From: Enchytraeus crypticus
Taxonomy: Eukaryota > Annelida > Clitellata > Enchytraeida > Enchytraeidae
Assembly: GCA_905160935.1 (NCBI GenBank)
Contig: CAJHZI010000564.1
Coordinates: 926,501-990,500, forward strand
Length of the DNA stretch: 64,000 nucleotides
Direction: 5' to 3'
Position 1 is the stretch's first letter; each line of letters opens with the position of its first letter. Below, piece after piece: positions 26,503-64,000 of this stretch. A model generated the notes under the pieces. That model had not been told where the DNA came from. It did not search any database and saw nothing but the letters and a program-made list of their open reading frames with translations. Made by a program: the position numbers and the translations under genes.

Positions 26503-26655
26503 CATCATCATCATTATCCTTCCTCGTATCCCTGTTTAACTAGGGTCGAATTAGAACATTTTGTAATTAGTTCCAGAGCCTAGGCGCTCACCAACCGTAT
26601 GCCCTTTCTGACGTTGGTTTGAATCATCGTGCTTTGTAGCCTTTAAGGTCTACAA
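26503..26655 (-). mobile_element. SINE-B copy
   Basis: Reverse orientation: CATCATCATCATTATCCTTC, CCCTGTTTAACTAGGGTCGA, then GAGCCTAGGCGCTCACCAAC. Confidence 0.75.
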
Positions 26656-27457
26656 ATATTAATAATATCATAATATCATAACTTAAATCTAACCTTTCTA
26701 TTTATGGGAAGGAAAGTACTTTCTGCCATGTTAAGCAAAACTGTAATAGAAAATCAAGGATTGGACAAGATGTTGAATAAGTCCACATATCATTTCACCG
26801 ATTTAACAGAACATTAAATAATACTGAAACTCGATCATTTAAAAGAAGACTAGAATCTCCATAATAATCATTAACAAATAACTCAGTGTGAGTACCAATT
26901 AGACTCTTGTACTTCTATGAATACTACATTAGACTTAATGAGAGCAAGTTCTATCATCATTCACATGATGTAGTTAGAACAAAACCTAACAGTACATCAC
27001 TTTACATTCTTTTACAAACAATATATAAGAGATAAATCAGTAATACATAGTTACATTATTGCAACATAGCACCACATAATATTCACTTAGAATCTTTTTC
27101 AACCGTACTGTCATGTTGAAGGTTCAAAATATACATGCATATCAATCATGTGACCACAATCGCTAGAGTGAGTAAAATAAACTACATAACTATAAGTACC
27201 TACATTAGTTAGCCCTTTCAAATGAGACGCTGGTTTCGGTCGATTTTTAGTCCCAACTTACTAACGATTTAGTTCAAACTTACACGGAATAGACAATAGA
27301 AATTTAGATTTAGTCAATAGAATCTAATTGGCATGGGCGCATTCAGTGTCTTCAATTACTAGAATGACTTGACTATTCATATACCCTTCAAATAGACTTC
27401 ATACAGCCTAAAGATCTGTAGAATGATTGGAATATTCTTCATTTATCCAAATGACAA

Positions 27458-27597
27458 GTAGAATAACTCAACATTTCTCTCACATCTCTGCACACAGCTC
27501 ATAGATTGATTTCACATTTCTCTCACATCTCCGCACATAGCTCATGGTAAGATTTCACATTTCTCTCACATCTCTGCACATAGCTCACAGTATGAAT

Positions 27598-27625
<28 letters not shown>
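27458..27625. repeat. Minisatellite including the NOSTRIN stop-codon region
   Basis: The unit of about 49 bp, TTTCACATTTCTCTCACATC, then TCTGCACATAGCTCA, is repeated three times. The last repeat merges with the coding sequence for YVREM-stop. Confidence 0.85.
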
Positions 27626-55044
<27,419 letters not shown>

Positions 55045-55449
55045 CGCCGTACTCAGTAGATATACTGTGACAATCGAACAGTTACGTAAATTCGCTAAAT
55101 TAAATATCAGCTAAGAATCTTAAGCTAAGCAGGCATAAGGAGTTAGACTGAATATGTGATGGTAAATTTCATACAAATTTTTATTTACAAATCTACTTTA
55201 AAAGTAAACAAAGACATCCGCAGTAAAAACTAAAAGTAAACAGCATTGAAGTCACATGTTCTTGATCCAACAGTAGGCCTACAGTTTCTCACAAAACTGA
55301 ACTTACAAGGTTCTAACAAGCAAAGTAAAATAAATTGCAAATATAAAATAAACAAAGATCTCAAATGTTAGGTTAACTGAACCTTATGGGACTTCGAAGA
55401 TCTTATTAAAGATAGACTAAATAGTAAATAATCGCATTCAGTCGAAAGC

Positions 55450-55635
55450 AGAGATGATACTGAGCAAGACACCGTTTGGTTTTAGGAAAGGATGCGGCAC
55501 AAGAGAAGCAATAGGGGTAATGCGGGTTCTTTGCAAAAGAAGCTTAGAATATGGAAAAGACGTTTTTGTACGCTTTGTAGACTTCGAGAAGGCCTTTGGC
55601 AGGATTGATTGGATAACGATGATGAATATCTTTTA
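55450..55635 (+). mobile_element. Reverse transcriptase fragment of the 21505 LINE family
   Basis: Encodes MILSKTPFGFRKGCGTREAI, then DVFVRFVDFEKAFGRIDW. It is closely related to the element at 21505-23390, plus strand, truncated at both ends. Confidence 0.85.
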
Positions 55636-55934
55636 TTTCATATTTATTTGAGTTCTGAACCTTTTGGCAAGTCGACCAATTGTATTGTTGTGGAAGATAT
55701 GCATCTATGAACTGCAATCACTACATAGTGCATAAGTCAATGTTGTTCTCTTTGCCTGTATGGTACTGCGTAATTTTTGGCTATGCTTATGTAGTCATAC
55801 GGAGCTACCAACGCTTTATTAGTGCACAATTAAACTATAGCTATTTTTATTAAATTTTCGGTTTTCAGTTTTTGACTGCTGAATATTTTTGTTTTCACAA
55901 TAGCCTAATTTTAAAGATATGATTTTATAGCTTC

Positions 55935-55936
<2 letters not shown>

Positions 55937-55980
<44 letters not shown>

Positions 55981-55982
55981 TA

Positions 55983-56022
<40 letters not shown>

Positions 56023-56040
56023 ATATATTATATATTTATA
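55937..56040. repeat. (TA)n microsatellite
   Basis: TA tract interrupted once or twice. Confidence 0.95.
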
Positions 56041-57802
56041 CAAGTATACCTACTGTATATATGACCTACAGTCTATAGACAGAAACATCTTAAACCAGTT
56101 TGCACATCGATAAATATACAAAATAATTAATTTAATCACATCAGTGAAAAATAAGAAATAGACACCGTAAGCTTACAGACTATATTTTACTACAAGAACT
56201 TGTGATTGTAGCTGGATAATGTTATATTTATGTGCAGTTTAAATGATGCTGTTCCGTTTTGTAGGTTTTGTTTGGTAGACTTTTCTGAATTTGATATATT
56301 AAGAAATCGTCATAATTTCGAATTGAAAGGGCAGGTAGGTAATGTCAAACAGGAATATAGGATAGAATAGAATATAGGATGAAATTTAAACTATGCAATT
56401 AGGCTAATATTTCCTAAATATATACACTTCATGTAAGGAGTATAATATATTGTGAACATAACCTTTATTTAGTCTACTGAAAGGTTTTCTTCAAAATTCA
56501 ATAAAAATAACTACAGAAAGTGATATAATATCCATGCTTGAAAGAAAGAAAAAGAAAACAACTTAGTTTTTGATAGCCAACAACAAAAGGTGGTAGGAGG
56601 CGTGATGTTTGGCACAACTTTGCTTGAAATAACTGTTAAATTTCAGCAAGAACCGGTTAGCTTACAATTGCGGTCGCTCCAACTGGCACAAGTGTTTCTA
56701 AAGGCCTATTTCATCTTAAATAAATTGTTGACAAACATTTTTTCTGGTCTACTTACATTGCATTTCCACAAATGTTTATACTCAAATTATTCAGGCATTC
56801 TAGAGTAAAGCTATATCATCATCGACTGATATTTAATAAGCTACACAGGACAAAGTTTAAGGTCACTTGAATATCTTGATTAATAAAATCAATGGTTAAA
56901 AACGTCTAGACAATTACAGATATGCTTCAAAAACTGTAAATAAAAAGAAAGTTAATAAATATAATCTAGTTCATTCATTCGCAGACCAATTTAATAACCT
57001 AGATAGTAATGACATGTTGGTGCTCACAAGCTTACTGTTAAATTAATTCTATTGGTACTCTTGGAATGTAGAGCGTATGGCATAGGGCCTAAGGTGCCAA
57101 CTGAACATGGCATTCTTGGCACCAGGGCACCCTCTTCCCGTTCACGGGTGTACGGAACTGTGACCTTTTATAGTTCTAGGCCATATTATCTCGGAGAAAA
57201 TAATGCCGCCAGGTAAGAAAAACTTTAAAGGGAAATCATCAGAATAAATATCTTTTTGGTAATGTAGACATACCTGTAGGCCGAAGGTCCATTGCTTTCA
57301 TCATGGGCTCAAATCACTTTCAAAAGTGGTGGGGTAGAAAAATAAATGTCGCCCGCAGCGCGAAAACTTTTTTCGCGCGCCCCACCAAAATTAGGCTATG
57401 CCCCAACATTTTGAGTTAATTTGGTGGAGCAAAGGAATATTTTGTAGGGCAACAAGCTTTTTTAGCCTAGACAAATTATACAAAAATTTCTTTGCTGACA
57501 GTTCGGGTTAATATGTACGTTGACAGTGGCGGATCCAGGGGGCCCGCTAGGCCCGGCCATAAAAAAATTATAAACCATGTTTTCATTGCTTTATGGCAAT
57601 TTCTGTGTGTCAGTATGTCTGTAAGGGCAGTGGTTGGGGGGGGGGGGGGAGAAGGAACTCGATCAGTTCCACTAGCTAAATATTTTTCAGATATGGAAAT
57701 AGGGGCCCATGGTTGATATCCTAGAAGTCCTATATAATGGAAGGGGGCCCGAAAGATGTTGATCGTTTCACTAGCTCTCAATTTTCACTTTAACCACTCT
57801 CT

Positions 57803-57888
57803 CTCTCTCTCTTTCTCTTAGTGCACTGCCTACAGGCAGGTCTATGGTATATTACGCCTCCACTCTTCTGTCTTCCACCTTCCACTGT
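57803..57888 (-). mobile_element. LINE 3' tail inside the MITE
   Basis: (CTCT)n, TTAGTGCACTGCCTACAGGC, AGGTCTATGG, CGCCTCCACTCTTCTGTCTT. Confidence 0.75.
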
Positions 57889-58125
57889 ATAAGAGGAAAA
57901 AAGGGTGCAAGTAAAAATGTGAACTCTGTCCTGGAGCAGTGGTGCAAACAGCCTTGGCTGGGAGGGGCTTAAGCCCCCCTCCCTACTTCCAAAATTAGGT
58001 CACTTTTGTAATTCGTCCAGATCCGCAGAGCTTCTTCAGAGGTGAAAAAAATTAACCTACTTTTTCCAAACAAATGTATTATTTTAAGCATTTTAGGTTT
58101 TCCTCTCACTTTAGGAGGGGTATGA

Positions 58126-58178
58126 GTGGGGGCGGGGGCTAAGATACAGGGTGAGTGGGGGCGGGGGCTAAGATACAG
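58126..58178 (+). repeat. 25-bp tandem duplication
   Basis: GAGTGGGGGCGGGGGCTAAG, ATACAGG occurs twice in a row. Confidence 0.9.
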
Positions 58179-58889
58179 GGATACATTCGTTCTATGAGCC
58201 GAGCGCAGTAGTGAAAACAATTGAGCCCTCCCTCCCCCACAGCATTTTTCTGGTTGCGTCACATGACCCGCGAAGGCGGAGGGTAAGCAAAAAATATGTA
58301 CACTGTCAACAACAAAATTCGGCCCTCTTAAACATTTCCTGGATCCGCCCATGTACGTTGAAATTTTTGTTTTTAAATGATCCAGTAACTTACCTAATTT
58401 TATTGTGATACAAAGGATTATTGAAAAGCAATCGTAGTTTTAAATGATATCACATTCACACTATTATTATGTCATGCACGGGTACAACCTAACAACAATT
58501 ATTGCACCCGTACAACTTATAACAAAAATAAAGCGACAACAACACAAAAAATCAGGTAGGAATAACAATTAAGTCATATTTAATTACGTAAGTTTGGTAG
58601 CGGGGCAATAGCATGGTCTTAAAGTTAGTGCCTTTCAAGCTGCTGAACCGCGTTCAATCATAGTCATTTCTACTGTCCATTCACGCTGGGCAAGAACAGT
58701 AGGACCACAGTAGGATTGCACAGACCAACTGTGGTCCTGGTGGCAGCATTGCAAATGTTCTGCGCCGCATATTATTGCTCATAGTGAAATTTTTTATTAG
58801 ATTAAATTAAAGTTTTTACTTAGGCCTAAATGACTGTTTGACACTTGTGTCGTTTTTAATTATCTCCTTAAAGTACGCTGTTTAGCACA

Positions 58890-59005
58890 TCTGAAAATGA
58901 TCTGATTACCCCAAAAATGGTGGGGCAAAACCCTATCTTTGCCCTACCTGCTGAAAATTTGGTGGGGCGCAGCACCACCATGCCCAGCGTGATTTGCACC
59001 CATGG
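58890..59005. mobile_element. Terminal fragment of another hAT-like element
   Basis: GGTGGGGCAAAACCCTATC, GGTGGGGCGCAGCACCACCA, then GTGATTTGCACCCATGG. The last bases resemble the reversed CAGTGGTGCAAACAGCC at 57935, but no matching target duplication was found. Confidence 0.4.
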
Positions 59006-59104
59006 CTTTCATCTCTATGAAGTAAGGATGCGTCCCATTGAAAGGTCGGATGTTGAGAAGAGGTTTCGTGTCGTTTGACCTACCGTTCGACGGTCTTCTC
59101 GTAA

Positions 59105-59122
59105 GTATAGACACACACACAA

Positions 59123-59197
<75 letters not shown>

Positions 59198-59310
59198 ACA
59201 TGTATATAATTATATATATATACATGTATATATATTTATTTATATATATACATGTATATAATTATATATATATACATGTATATATATTTATTTATATATA
59301 TATATATTAG
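59105..59310. repeat. Complex CA/TA microsatellite
   Basis: ACAC(A)n, then TA with ATATACATGTATATAATTAT repeated about every 60 bp. Confidence 0.95.
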
Positions 59311-59745
59311 AGCTGCAGACGAATAAAAAATTTAATCGCGATTAATCGTACGATTAATCCGTTAAACGAGTAGTTAATCGATAGGACCATTTTTAATCGA
59401 AACTGTTATGTACACTGTCAACATACTTATATGAATAGTAATTGAGGTTTAATAACTATTTTAGCATTAAAGGATGATGGCAGAGATGACTACCTACTGA
59501 TACTTTGTTCAGCTAATTGTTACGAATTAAGACACAAGATTATTAGCTGTACCAACTGAGAGAGAGAGGCTACGATTTCATTTACAAAGAGGCAAGTTGT
59601 TGAAAATAGGCTTTCGCGTGGCACAGGTGAGGCCGCTGAACCCAAATATTTCAGGTCCAAAAAACAAATCAAATTACCGGGAAAAATGTTGACAGAGTTA
59701 AGTTTAATACAATTACTGATCTGGCTGACGCTACAGTCAAAATAT

Positions 59746-59883
59746 TGACTGGAACCAGTGGCGATGTCCGTAAGATATTCGACCGCTGATCAGTACCTGC
59801 AGGATTCAAATCCTGGGCTTTCCCGTCACTGACATCGTTTTCGAGCGAGGAAACTGACGTAAACATTACCTTTACCAGCTTTT
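59746..59883 (+). mobile_element. SINE-A copy
   Basis: GACTGGAACCAGTGGCGATG, TTCGACCGCTGATCAGTACC, GGATTCAAATCCTGGGCTTT, then the CTTTACCAGCTTTT tail. Confidence 0.85.
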
Positions 59884-59937
59884 TACTTTTAACGATAGAG
59901 ATAACTGCGTTAATCTGCATCCCTTTATATTTACATG

Positions 59938-59938
<1 letters not shown>

Positions 59939-59992
<54 letters not shown>

Positions 59993-60002
59993 GTATATAT
60001 AC

Positions 60003-60041
<39 letters not shown>
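59939..60041. repeat. (TA)n microsatellite
   Basis: TA tract with two TACGTA interruptions. Confidence 0.95.
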
Positions 60042-60042
<1 letters not shown>

Positions 60043-60971
60043 GGCATGTACACTATATTTTTATGTTTTTCCTATTTCTGCCTTGATGGCCAGGTTACAA
60101 TGGTTTTTCTGCCCCTGCAATTCAAATACGAAATTTTTAAATAAAACTGTGCTCATAGGCAGGTGCATTTGGAGATTGTACGTGGACATTGAGCTTTGAA
60201 TAGATTGCCTTGTAGCATAGGCAATATAGGGAAAATGTTCCGAAATACCAATTGCATAAAAAGCTTAAGCTATAATAATTACAATATCTTCCTAATTGAT
60301 GCCTACCGACAAATAGACATAACATAGAAATGCAGCATAATAATTGACTGGAATATCGAATTCGTGTTTTAAATTGTAGGCCTAATAAAATTGCTCAAGC
60401 ATCAAGACGGTAAACACAGAGATATCTACAGTACACAGGTACAGATACACAGGTACACAGAGATACACAGAGATATCTAAGTTATTGCAGAATAAAACTC
60501 TACCGACGCAGGTTAGTATTGTGTATGTTATGATATGTCAAAAGATGCAATGCCCTGACATTTTTTCAGATTTCTTTATTATCAACAGAATTTAATTACA
60601 CGTATCGTATGAATTACGATCGATACCGATATATAAAACCATGACGACTAAGCGATACCATAAAATATGAAAAGAGACGGTTGTGTTGAACGAAAACTGT
60701 TTTTTCAAACTTGACAACAATTCAGAAAAAGGAGGTCTTCGGAACACTAATCCAATGTCAAGACTTACAATAGATCCATTCTAATCACATCCGAGAATTT
60801 ACTATAAAATCAGCGAGCGAGTCGACTTGGATATTCGAGGTTTGCTGTCTCTACGACTGATCTCTCAGAGTTTTGCGGTCAGAAGACTTTGTCGCTGTTC
60901 TAATCTTCCTCGTAGCATCTCGCGGTGTTGCGCCATCTGTCGATAAACCGAGCTGAAGTGTGAAAATAAAG

Positions 60972-61076
60972 ATGACGAGTGAGACAAAGCCCGCCGAGAC
61001 CTTCGATACACCGATCTACATCGTGTCGACCGAACGCCCCTACCGTGCTGAATTAAAAATGCTAGAAAATAACTAA
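60972..61076 (+). CDS. Candidate first exon of the BRICHOS gene
   Basis: The ATG in AAAGATGACG opens a 34-residue frame, MTSETKPAETFDTPIYIVST and onward, rich in the codon and base composition of exons. It lies just after the most GC-rich, repeat-free 200 bp of the region (60780-60970). BRICHOS proteins usually begin with a short cytosolic tail. A donor could be ACC/GTGCTG, but this is weak, and the membrane-spanning exon was not found. It may be an unrelated small ORF. Confidence 0.3.
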   Translation: MTSETKPAETFDTPIYIVSTERPYRAELKMLENN

Positions 61077-62065
61077 TTATATTAAATAACTAGAAATCAA
61101 AATATAAAAAGACTGCTTTCTTATCCAACAATTCAACAGTAGGAATTAATTAGCTAACAATTTTATGTGTAAATTCTATGTTCTCTGTTCGACTGGTTAA
61201 CGAGCATTGACGCCATAGACAATGACGAAGTGTAGGCCTTTGTAGGCTCTCTTGTTCAATAAAGTCAATAGGCTCTACCAAATGAGCAGTTAACCAATCG
61301 GACAGCAAGCTGAAACTTTGTACGCTATAATGACAAGCAAATTGAATTTTTGCTTAATGAACTATGTCTATTTATGGTTTAAGGCAATTAATTAATTGGG
61401 GTCCTAATTGTGAATCAAAGTAATAATTTCTGAATTAAATTGTTAAACTCACTTACACTTTTTAATTTCAGTTAGAAATTTTTAGCGACACATAGAAAAC
61501 GTGTCAATGCCATGCAAATCTTGGATCAGTGATCACCTAGCACCTAGAAATTTTGTAAAATAATCCTCCCTTAGCTATTTTTATATTGTCAATCATCAAT
61601 GAAAATCTAAGGTAGCATGCGATTTTAAAAACCTTAATGTAGATTTAGCAAATATTTATCTATTTTATCAATATAAGTTTAGAGCAAAGAATGCAAAATT
61701 GTTTTACAAACTATACTCCATTGTTTAAGAAATCATAATACGTAATTCTATCGAACCAAAACAACTAGCTTCAACTTGCCATAATGATAATTAGTTTTAG
61801 TAAACTATTTAATATTTTAACAATTCATAAATTAAACAGCAATCACAGCATACATGTGAAAAGGGTTACCTTTCTGTGGTTTTCTTTATGATTACAGATC
61901 TGCATATCATTTACAAAATTATGTTTATTGATAAAGCTATTTAGTACAATATGTTAAAATCATCGAGCGTACTTCTTCACTCATGCGCAGAAAGAGATCG
62001 TCAAGGTCTGATATATCTAGATTTTTATATCGAATTACGACATATTCGTGTTTTGTCCTGGTTGT

Positions 62066-62320
62066 CCAGGTTGTGTCCGGGTTTCTGAAGAATAGACCCA
62101 CCGTGGACTGTACGTATCGTAAAATGCGACAAAACGTAAAACATAAACCTACGTCAGTAAGAACATTCGAATGGTTATTGCCTAGGAACCAAAAATTGCT
62201 ACGAAATATTCTACAACGAATCAAAAAGGTTTGAAGTGGAGCTGGCATCCTGACCCTAGCTAAACTGAGATTCCAGGGATAATGATGATGATGACGATGA
62301 TGATGATGATGATGACGATA
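62066..62320 (+). mobile_element. SINE-B copy
   Basis: GTTGTGTCCGGGTTTCTGAA, AATAGACCCACCGTGGACTG, ACCCTAGCTAAACTGAGATT, then (GATGAT)n. Confidence 0.8.
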
Positions 62321-62454
62321 ATTGACAATAAACATATTGGCATGCACGAATAAACGTCATTAACAGATAGATAATAAACAAATTAACTAGTTAGATTAAT
62401 TTTCAGCATTCAGTTAGCTTGTTGCAGATATTTAGACCCCTAATTTTTAATCTC

Positions 62455-62587
62455 AATGGCTGGAGCCAGTGGCGATGTCGGTAATAAACTCTACCACTGA
62501 TCAGTATGTGCGGGGTTCGAATCCTGGGCTCGCCGTTACTGACATCGCTTTCGAGTGCGGAAACTGACGTTAACATTAGCTTTTTTA
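62455..62587 (+). mobile_element. SINE-A copy
   Basis: TGGCTGGAGCCAGTGGCGAT, CTGATCAGTATGTGCGGGGT, box B GGTTCGAATCC, then the ACGTTAACATTAGCTTTTTT tail with a T-run that could stop Pol III. Confidence 0.85.
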
Positions 62588-62869
62588 CAAAATGTATGGA
62601 TAATTGTATGGATAATCTCATTCTAATTCAAGTGGAACTTCCATTGCTTTCCTCATTGCACTCGTAATTTTTGTATTTGCAAAATCGCAATTTCTAAGTT
62701 GCAAACAATAAAATATTTAATTAATTTCAAGTTTAATCAGTTATTATCGAACGAATAATTGATTGATTAATTAATTGTAACTTATAAAAGAGTTCAAATT
62801 GACGATTAACTTGTAAAAATGTTAGTGTTAAAAAGACTTGATTGATTTATTATACAGTTCAGTTTTCAG

Positions 62870-63985
62870 TTCAAGGGAAGCAAGAATAATGACATCACCC
62901 AGGATGTTGTATCAGATCCTAACGACAATGTCGTCATGTTTCGTTTAAGTCAGCAAGGTCATGATGCTGTTTTTATCAATGATTTCAACAAGGTATGCAA
63001 TCTTTGAATATCATTCCTGTTCGCATATTATAGCGAGTCGATTTAGTTAGAGAATGGAATACCTGTGAATAATATTAGCTAGGATTATATGGTCGTCTAG
63101 GGGCACATCGCTCTAGCATAATCCCGATCCCTAGAGACTCAGGAAATTTAAGTCTAAGTTAGATTCATTTAACTCCCTCTTCCTTCCAGGTCCGAAGTTG
63201 GCTCCCAAGACTTGTTTTCCAAGACTTAGAATCTCAGTTTCAAATATTATGTTTTTAATTGCTTTGCTACATGGAACCAAATACCACATGACATCCGTAA
63301 GACAAATTCTACATGTATAACTGAGTTTTCCCAGTTCTATAAATTTTACTCTTATGACGGATGGTACTATTAACTAATTTCCTATATTTCTTATTAACAA
63401 GGTTGCTATGATGTATTGACTTCCACTTTAGCATCAATTAAAGGAAAACATAGTTATAGTCATCATCATCAGCATCATGATCATGATCATGATCATCATC
63501 ATCTTCCCTTGAATTCCAGTTTAACTAGGGTCTGGATACGAATAGATGAAGATAAAGATAATAGATAAAGATAGAAAAAGAATAGATAAAGCCTAGTAAT
63601 ACTAGGCCGACTTATTCTACCAAAAATGTATATGACAGGGACTTCAAATCATAAATATATCTTAACTAAATAATGGAGATAAGATAATAAATTATGACTT
63701 TACCAGCAGGTCTGGGCTATCTGTCAATCTTTGACTTTGTCTTGATAGTTAATAACATTTTAGTTATGATGACTTTAACTTCAGTTATGATAGACTTTAA
63801 CTTATAGCATTAAGGACTTTATAGACTTTATGATAGCATTAAGGAACTGAAATATCGTTTATTCTACCTGTATATTCGTTCTAAAACAGGGACTTCAAAT
63901 CATAAAGATATCAGCAGAAGACGTCGGGTCCAAGTGTTTCGTGACTCCACTGAATGTCTCTGAAGCACAGACCCGTCCAAGATAA
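62870..63985 (+). CDS. BRICHOS-domain protein, two exons (partial)
   Basis: Exon 62870-62992 (acceptor TTTTCAG, donor GTATGC) reads DNVVMFRLSQQGHDAVFIND, then FNK. Exon 63890-63985 (acceptor AAACAG) reads GLQIIKISAEDVGSKCFVTP, then LNVSEAQTRPR and TAA. Phases match. The pattern (V.HDFNK-type Asp, then KCYV.PLN) is the core of the BRICHOS chaperone domain, best known in ITM2 proteins, chondromodulin and pro-surfactant C. These are membrane-anchored and fold in the ER lumen. BRICHOS domains normally continue beyond this point with a second conserved cysteine. The TAA may therefore be passed by splicing near the window edge, or the protein is truncated. N-terminal and transmembrane exons are unresolved. 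Confidence 0.65.
63479..63548 (-). mobile_element. SINE-B 3' fragment
   Basis: (ATCATC)n, TTCCCTTGAATTCCAGTTTA, ACTAGGGTCTGGATACGAAT. It lies in the intron between the two BRICHOS exons. Confidence 0.7.
63611..63912 (+). repeat. Duplicated 3' splice-site region in the BRICHOS gene
   Basis: ACAGGGACTTCAAATCATAA occurs at 63635 and again at 63886, where it forms the acceptor and first codons of the second exon. Both are preceded by TTATTCTAC. The upstream copy is a decoy acceptor. Confidence 0.75.
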
Positions 63986-64000
63986 TTGATTCTTCGTCTA

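Larger units (their letters stand above)
23391..27457. other. Intergenic region between the LINE and NOSTRIN
   Basis: No gene seen. Contains a SINE-D piece (23938-23990), a TGATG-rich dispersed element (24637-25010), SINE-A (25018-25138), a CCGG-rich block (25150-25250), an A-run at 25929 and SINE-B (26503-26655). The NOSTRIN 3' UTR should lie within the right part. The poly(A) site was not resolved. Confidence 0.55.
57524..58353. mobile_element. hAT-type MITE with 8-bp target duplication
   Basis: The left end is CAGTGGCGGATCCAGG. The right end, reversed, is CATGGGCGGATCCAGG. TACGTTGA occurs immediately on both sides (57516-57523 and 58354-58361), a perfect 8-bp duplication as made by hAT transposases. 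There is no transposase inside. The element contains a (G)n run near 57640, an inserted LINE tail (57803-57888) and a duplicated GTGAGTGGGGGCGGGGGCTA block. Confidence 0.88.
55045..60971. other. Intergenic region between NOSTRIN and the BRICHOS gene
   Basis: Head-to-head spacer filled with repeats: RT fragment (55450-55635), (TA)n (55937-56040), hAT-type remnants (57300-59005), CA/TA tracts (59105-59310, 59939-60041) and SINE-A (59746-59883). Promoters must lie here but were not resolved. Confidence 0.55.

Noticed and set aside
60972-62869. A transmembrane exon for the BRICHOS gene
   Set aside because: No segment with acceptor, donor, phase and a hydrophobic stretch could be identified by eye.

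Overview
The window is AT-rich invertebrate DNA, probably from a bilaterian animal. It has spliced genes with GT-AG introns, Pol III-type SINEs, non-LTR retrotransposon pieces, DNA-transposon relics and very long TA, CA and GA microsatellites. There are no operons, Shine-Dalgarno sites, CRISPR arrays or rRNA genes. The phylum cannot be fixed from sequence alone. I rebuilt the genes by hand from protein similarity, splice sites and codon phase across introns. No transcript data were available.

Layout. (1) 1363-11433, minus strand: a nine-exon germ-granule-type gene of about 1423 codons with an unusual order of domains: N-terminal LOTUS/OST-HTH, a central RRM assembled across three exons, a long serine-rich disordered region and a C-terminal extended Tudor domain. 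(2) 12027 or 14711 to 20547, plus strand: the orthologue of NUDT12, with ankyrin repeat, zinc ribbon and NADH-type Nudix domain, arranged head to head with gene 1. (3) 21500-27600: intergenic DNA with a decayed non-LTR retrotransposon and other repeats. (4) 27598-55044, minus strand: a complete 15-exon NOSTRIN orthologue (F-BAR plus SH3, 486 residues) whose introns are filled with SINEs, minisatellites and a decayed DNA transposon. (5) 55-61 kb: repeat-rich intergenic DNA including an 830-bp hAT-type MITE with a perfect 8-bp target duplication. (6) 62870 to the right end, plus strand: two exons of a BRICHOS-domain protein, possibly starting near 60972.

Repeats. At least five dispersed short families are present, here called SINE-A to SINE-E. 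A and C carry clear tRNA-type box A and box B promoters, and E looks tRNA-related. The 3' end of one LINE family occurs many times and runs into a (GA)n/(CT)n tract.

The genes have no obvious common pathway. The first is expected to act in germline RNA granules, NUDT12 in NADH and NAD-cap turnover, NOSTRIN in membrane curvature and endocytosis, and the BRICHOS protein in the secretory pathway.

The most notable observations are the LOTUS-RRM-Tudor gene and a recurrent pattern in which tandem duplications start at, or within a few bases of, exon ends in three of the four genes. Several of these duplicate a splice site or the stop-codon region.
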